Source: Clostridiales bacterium (GTDB lineage Bacteria > Bacillota > Clostridia > Christensenellales > Aristaeellaceae). From it: 64,000 bases of DNA. The stretch spans positions 1 to 64,000 of the forward strand of contig JAAYUF010000059.1 in assembly GCA_012517815.1 (NCBI GenBank). The letters run 5' to 3'. Shown here piece after piece: positions 60,713 through 64,000 of the stretch (the stretch's first letter is position 1; each line of letters starts with the position of its first letter). A model generated the notes under the pieces. The model searched no databases, had not been told where the DNA came from, and worked only from the letters and a program-made list of their open reading frames with translations. A program made the translations under genes and the position numbers.

Positions 60713-63307
60713 TTACAGCCTTCTGGCCTTTTCCCGAAGCCGGAACAGCGCGTTGAGCGCCTCCATCGGCGTGATGGCAAGCACGTCCAGATTCTTGATC
60801 TCTTCCACCAGCGCGTCCTGTTCCAGATGGAAAAGGTCCGTTTGCCGGTTAGCCTTCTTGCGCTGTTCCAGTATGTTCTGGCCGATGGTCTCCTGATTGA
60901 TGTCGCTGGCCTCCAACCGCGCCTGAATTTCGTGCGCGCGCGCGACGGCCGAAGCCGGGATGCCGGCCAGCCTGGCCACATGCACGCCGTAGCTCCGGTC
61001 CGCTCCGCCCGGCTGAATCTTGCGCAGGAAGATCACGTCCTCGCCGCGCTCCCGCACGGCGATGCAGTAGTTGCGTACGCCCTGGAAACGTCCTTCCAGC
61101 TCGCTCAGCTCGTGGTAGTGCGTGGCAAAAAGGGTCTTGGCGCCGATTTTCTTGCGGTCCAGAATATATTCCACCACAGCCCACGCGATGCTCAACCCGT
61201 CAAACGTGCTGGTGCCGCGCCCGATCTCGTCCAGCAGAATGAGCGAGCGGGATGTGGCGTTTCGTAAAATATTGGCGGTTTCGCTCATTTCCACCATGAA
61301 GGTGCTCTGGCCGCCCGCGAGATCGTCCGACGCGCCCACGCGGGTGAACACGCGGTCGCAAAGCCCGATGTGCGCAGCCTCGGCCGGCACGAAGCTGCCG
61401 ATGTGCGACAGAATCACGATCTGCGCGACCTGCCGCATATAGGTGCTTTTCCCGGCCATGTTGGGCCCGGTTAGGATCAGCATGCGGTTGGCGTCGTTGT
61501 CCAGCAGCGTATCGTTTGGCACAAACGCCTCGTCCGTAAGCATCCTTTCCACAATCGGGTGCCGCCCGGCCCTGATGTCGATGACGCCGTCCTCGCCCAT
61601 CTCGGGCTTCACATAGCCGTACTCGCGCGCCACCCTGGCAAGCGAAAGCAGCGCGTCCAGCGTTTTAAGCGCCAGCGCGTTTTGCTGGATGGCCGGTATC
61701 TCCGCGGCGATGGCGTCCCGAATCTCTGCAAACAGCCGCATTTCCAGCGCCAGCGCGGCCTGCTGCGCGCCGGTGATCTTGCGCTCGATCTCCGCCAGTT
61801 CCGGGGTTACGAAGCGCTCGCAGTTGGCCAGCGTCTGCTTGCGCGTGTAGCGGAGCGGAACGCTGCCCAGGTTGCTTTTGGTCACTTCGATGTAGAAACC
61901 GAACACTCGGTTGAACTGGATTTTCAGATTCCTGATGCCGGTCTGCTGGCGCTCGGAGGTTTCCAGATCAAGCACCCATTGCTTGCCGTGCAGCGAAGCC
62001 TGCCGGTAGCCGTCCAGCTCTTCGTTATAGCTGTCGGCGATGATGCCGCCTTCGGTGATCGTGGGCGGCGCATCCGGGTGAATGGCGCGGCGCAGGAGAT
62101 CGCGCAGGGCATCCAGCGGCGCAAGCGTATGCCCCAGCGCCGCGATCTGCGGGGCCGTAAACCCGCTCAGCAGCGCTTTGACCGGCTCCACACGGCTGAG
62201 CGACCGTTCCAGCGCCAGACAGTCCCGCGCGTTGAGCGTATTGTAGCTGATCTTGCCCAGGAGCCGTTCCAGATCGGCTACGCCGCCCAACGCCTCGGCC
62301 AGCTCGTCCGCGGTCATGTAATCGCCGTGCAGGGCGCTAACCGCGTCCAGGCGCGCCTGAATGCGTTCCCGGTTGATCAGCGGCTCCTCTACCCACCCGC
62401 GCAGCAGGCGCGCGCCCATGGCTGTGGCGGTTCTGTCCAAAAGCCACAGCAGCGAGCCCCGCCTTTCCCCGTTGCGCAGGCTCTCCGTCAGTTCCAGATT
62501 GCGGCGCGTCGCGCGGTCCAGGTACATCGTATCCCCGCCCTGATAGGGCGTTACCTGCGAGATATGCGCAAGCGAATTCTTCTGCGTGTCGTTAAGGTAG
62601 GTCAGCAGCGCCCCGGCCGCGATGATCCGTTTATCGCGCGGCTCAAACCCCAGCGCCGCAACGGACCCGGCCGAGAAATGCATCCGCAGGGCGGCCTCGG
62701 CGTTTTTACGCTCAAAGGCGCTTTGCGGCAGCTGCGTAACCGCCACGGTTTCCGATATCGCCGAAGACAGCTCCTTTTCGTCGTTGGTGACGATTTCGCG
62801 CGGACGGATGCGCGTCAGCTCGTCTCGCAGGAGTTGTTCGGTATCAGGAAGCAGGTGCACCACGAACTCGCCCGTGCTCACGTCCGCGTAGGCCAGCGAA
62901 ACCTGCCGCCCGTGGAATGCCGCGCAGAGAAGATAGCTGTTGCTCTTCTCGTCCAGCATGGAGGGGTCGGAAAGCGTGCCGGGCGTGACGATGCGCACCA
63001 CGTCGCGCTCCACAAGCCCTTTGCTGAGCGCGGGATCGGTCATCTGTTCGCAGATGGCCACTTTGTAGCCCTTTTCAATCAGCCTGGTCACATAGGCCGT
63101 CGCGGCGTGGTAAGGCACGCCGCACATCGGCGCGCGTTCGGTCAGGCCGCAGTCCTTGCCGGTGAGGGTCAGTTCCAGCTCCCGCGACGCCAGCTGCGCG
63201 TCCTCAAAAAACATCTCATAAAAATCGCCCAGTCGGAAAAAGACGATACAGTCCGGGTGTTTTGCCTTTACGTCGAGGTACTGCTGCATCATGGGCGTCA
63301 CTGGCAT
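60713..63307 (-). CDS. mutS: DNA mismatch repair protein MutS
   Basis: Recognises mismatches and recruits MutL. The 864 residues have the mismatch-reading Phe-x-Glu in LGDFYEMFFEDA, the clamp and lever domains, and a C-terminal ABC ATPase with Walker A GPNMAGKSTYM, signature STFMVEMSE, Walker B LILLDEIGRGTST and ATHYHELSEL. ATG 63307 is set by AAGGAAG 6 nt upstream and matches family N-termini (MPVTPMMQQY); the longer frame is not homologous. First gene of the operon. Confidence 0.96.
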   Translation of the reverse strand: MPVTPMMQQYLDVKAKHPDCIVFFRLGDFYEMFFEDAQLASRELELTLTGKDCGLTERAPMCGVPYHAATAYVTRLIEKGYKVAICEQMTDPALSKGLVERDVVRIVTPGTLSDPSMLDEKSNSYLLCAAFHGRQVSLAYADVSTGEFVVHLLPDTEQLLRDELTRIRPREIVTNDEKELSSAISETVAVTQLPQSAFERKNAEAALRMHFSAGSVAALGFEPRDKRIIAAGALLTYLNDTQKNSLAHISQVTPYQGGDTMYLDRATRRNLELTESLRNGERRGSLLWLLDRTATAMGARLLRGWVEEPLINRERIQARLDAVSALHGDYMTADELAEALGGVADLERLLGKISYNTLNARDCLALERSLSRVEPVKALLSGFTAPQIAALGHTLAPLDALRDLLRRAIHPDAPPTITEGGIIADSYNEELDGYRQASLHGKQWVLDLETSERQQTGIRNLKIQFNRVFGFYIEVTKSNLGSVPLRYTRKQTLANCERFVTPELAEIERKITGAQQAALALEMRLFAEIRDAIAAEIPAIQQNALALKTLDALLSLARVAREYGYVKPEMGEDGVIDIRAGRHPIVERMLTDEAFVPNDTLLDNDANRMLILTGPNMAGKSTYMRQVAQIVILSHIGSFVPAEAAHIGLCDRVFTRVGASDDLAGGQSTFMVEMSETANILRNATSRSLILLDEIGRGTSTFDGLSIAWAVVEYILDRKKIGAKTLFATHYHELSELEGRFQGVRNYCIAVRERGEDVIFLRKIQPGGADRSYGVHVARLAGIPASAVARAHEIQARLEASDINQETIGQNILEQRKKANRQTDLFHLEQDALVEEIKNLDVLAITPMEALNALFRLREKARRL

Positions 63308-63889
63308 TCCGGTCTTCCTTTCCTGTCTGGGTATGTTGCGCCGGTCGCGCCGAGTATAAGTAGCTCCGCCGTTGGCGCTCGCCAAGGGGCACGGTTCGTT
63401 CCCGCGAGCCCTCGATCACAGAGGGACCGCGTTCCCGTTTGGCGGACGCATGCCCGTTCGCCGGTGACAGGCTGCCGACACCCTGCCCGGCCGGTTGCGT
63501 TTCCAGCCCGCGGCGTATTTGTCCGGAATTCCGGCCTCCCGTACGTCCGCCGCGAACCGGCGGGCCTGTTGCCCCTTCCCCCGCGGCCGCAGACAGGCGC
63601 GCCTGTTTCATTATAGCCGACCGGGGGCAAAAAAGAAAGCCGCGCAGCCGAAAACGCCGGAAAAGGAAAACAGGCGCGCTTTCGAACGCCTGTTTCAAAT
63701 ACCAGGTGACGCACATCAGTCCTGACGCGCGTTTGTCAGCGGCCCCGCCCGGTCGGCCTGCCGATTGGGCGAACCCATCGGGCCAATGGCTCCGCGCCCT
63801 ACGCCGGCACAGCTGGCGCACCGCGTCGCGGATGGCGCCGCACGCCGCCCTTTGGCTGGCGCATCGGGTGTAACGGCGCGCCAGCCGCC
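63308..63889. other. Intergenic region upstream of mutS
   Basis: About 580 bp with a minus-strand -10 (TATAAT 63610-63615) whose -35 is poor, and a terminator of the upstream gene. No other gene seen. Confidence 0.55.
63668..63695 (-). terminator. Terminator of the Cys-rich protein gene
   Basis: AAACAGGCG (63668-63676) / CGCCTGTTT (63687-63695), then TTTTCCTTTTCC on the minus strand. Confidence 0.75.
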
Positions 63890-64000
63890 TCAGTGATGCC
63901 CGCAGCCGCCGCAGGAGCCGCAGGAACCGGAACAGCAGTCTTCCTCTTCTTCCTCGCCCTCGCCGGTAACCACCAGCTTGATGATCTTGTTCACCTGTTG
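63890..64000 (-). CDS. C-terminal end of a Cys-rich protein, probably YlbF/YmcA (Ric) family
   Basis: Only the last 36 residues are in the window: QQVNKIIKLVVTG, an acidic run (EGEEEEED) and a tail CCSGSCGSCGGCGHH with five Cys and two His, likely metal or Fe-S binding. In Bacillus the gene upstream of mutS-mutL is ymcA (ricA), and Clostridia often have a YlbF-like protein with a Cys-rich tail here, so that assignment is suggested by position and tail only. Confidence 0.5.
   Translation of the reverse strand, partial: QQVNKIIKLVVTGEGEEEEEDCCSGSCGSCGGCGHH

Overview
The window is 64 kb of GC-rich, Gram-positive-type bacterial chromosome. Signs of this are strong AGGAGG ribosome-binding sites, many TTGACA-17-TATAAT promoters, the mutS-mutL-miaA-ynbB order seen in Firmicutes, a CapF/CapG pair and a B. 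subtilis-like tmRNA tag. It is most likely an anaerobic, carbohydrate-using member of the Clostridia. I cannot name a genus. No plasmid, phage or insertion sequence is visible.

Layout. 1-8.4 kb: 6-phosphofructokinase (+), an L-fucose/L-arabinose isomerase-family enzyme (-), a large secreted protein of unknown function (-), the last two enzymes of UDP-N-acetyl-L-fucosamine synthesis (capF-capG, -), and an IscR-like Rrf2 regulator (+). 8.7-12 kb: tRNA-Val(CAC) and a membrane PAS-PAS-GGDEF-HD-GYP cyclic-di-GMP protein. 12.4-14.8 kb: a two-gene envelope operon. 15.4-21.9 kb: a sugar ABC importer operon (binding protein, permease, ATPase, permease) ending in L-arabinose isomerase. 22.7-24.4 kb: SulP anion permease. 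24.8-28.8 kb: a CdaR-type regulator, GntP permease and glycerate 2-kinase, probably a glycerate/sugar-acid module.

29.6-38.8 kb is the main accessory block: an Asp/Glu racemase/maleate isomerase-like enzyme, a LysR regulator, an octopine-dehydrogenase-family enzyme, a complete DctPQM TRAP transporter and two tandem MmgE/PrpD paralogues. It looks like an uptake and catabolic system for a carboxylate or opine-like compound. 39.3 kb: a small membrane protein.

40.3-51.1 kb: tmRNA next to an smpB gene broken by one in-frame amber codon; proA, whose promoter shares its -35 hexamer with the smpB promoter; a MATE transporter; YbaK; a GNAT acetyltransferase; an RsuA/RluB pseudouridine synthase; an Hsp70-like membrane ATPase with a membrane partner; isocitrate dehydrogenase. 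51.8-55.9 kb: TraX-family protein, a 33-residue membrane microprotein, an OmpR/EnvZ-type two-component system and a 41-residue membrane microprotein. 56-64 kb: ynbB, miaA, mutL and mutS on the minus strand, and the Cys-rich end of a probable YlbF/RicA-type protein cut by the window edge.

The observations I rank highest are the TRAP/opine/PrpD cluster, the Hsp70-like membrane ATPase pair, the amber codon in smpB beside an intact tmRNA, the divergent promoters with one shared -35, the two microproteins, and a pair of palindromic repeats at a 61-bp period. All assignments come from reading the sequence and recalling family motifs; no database search was run.
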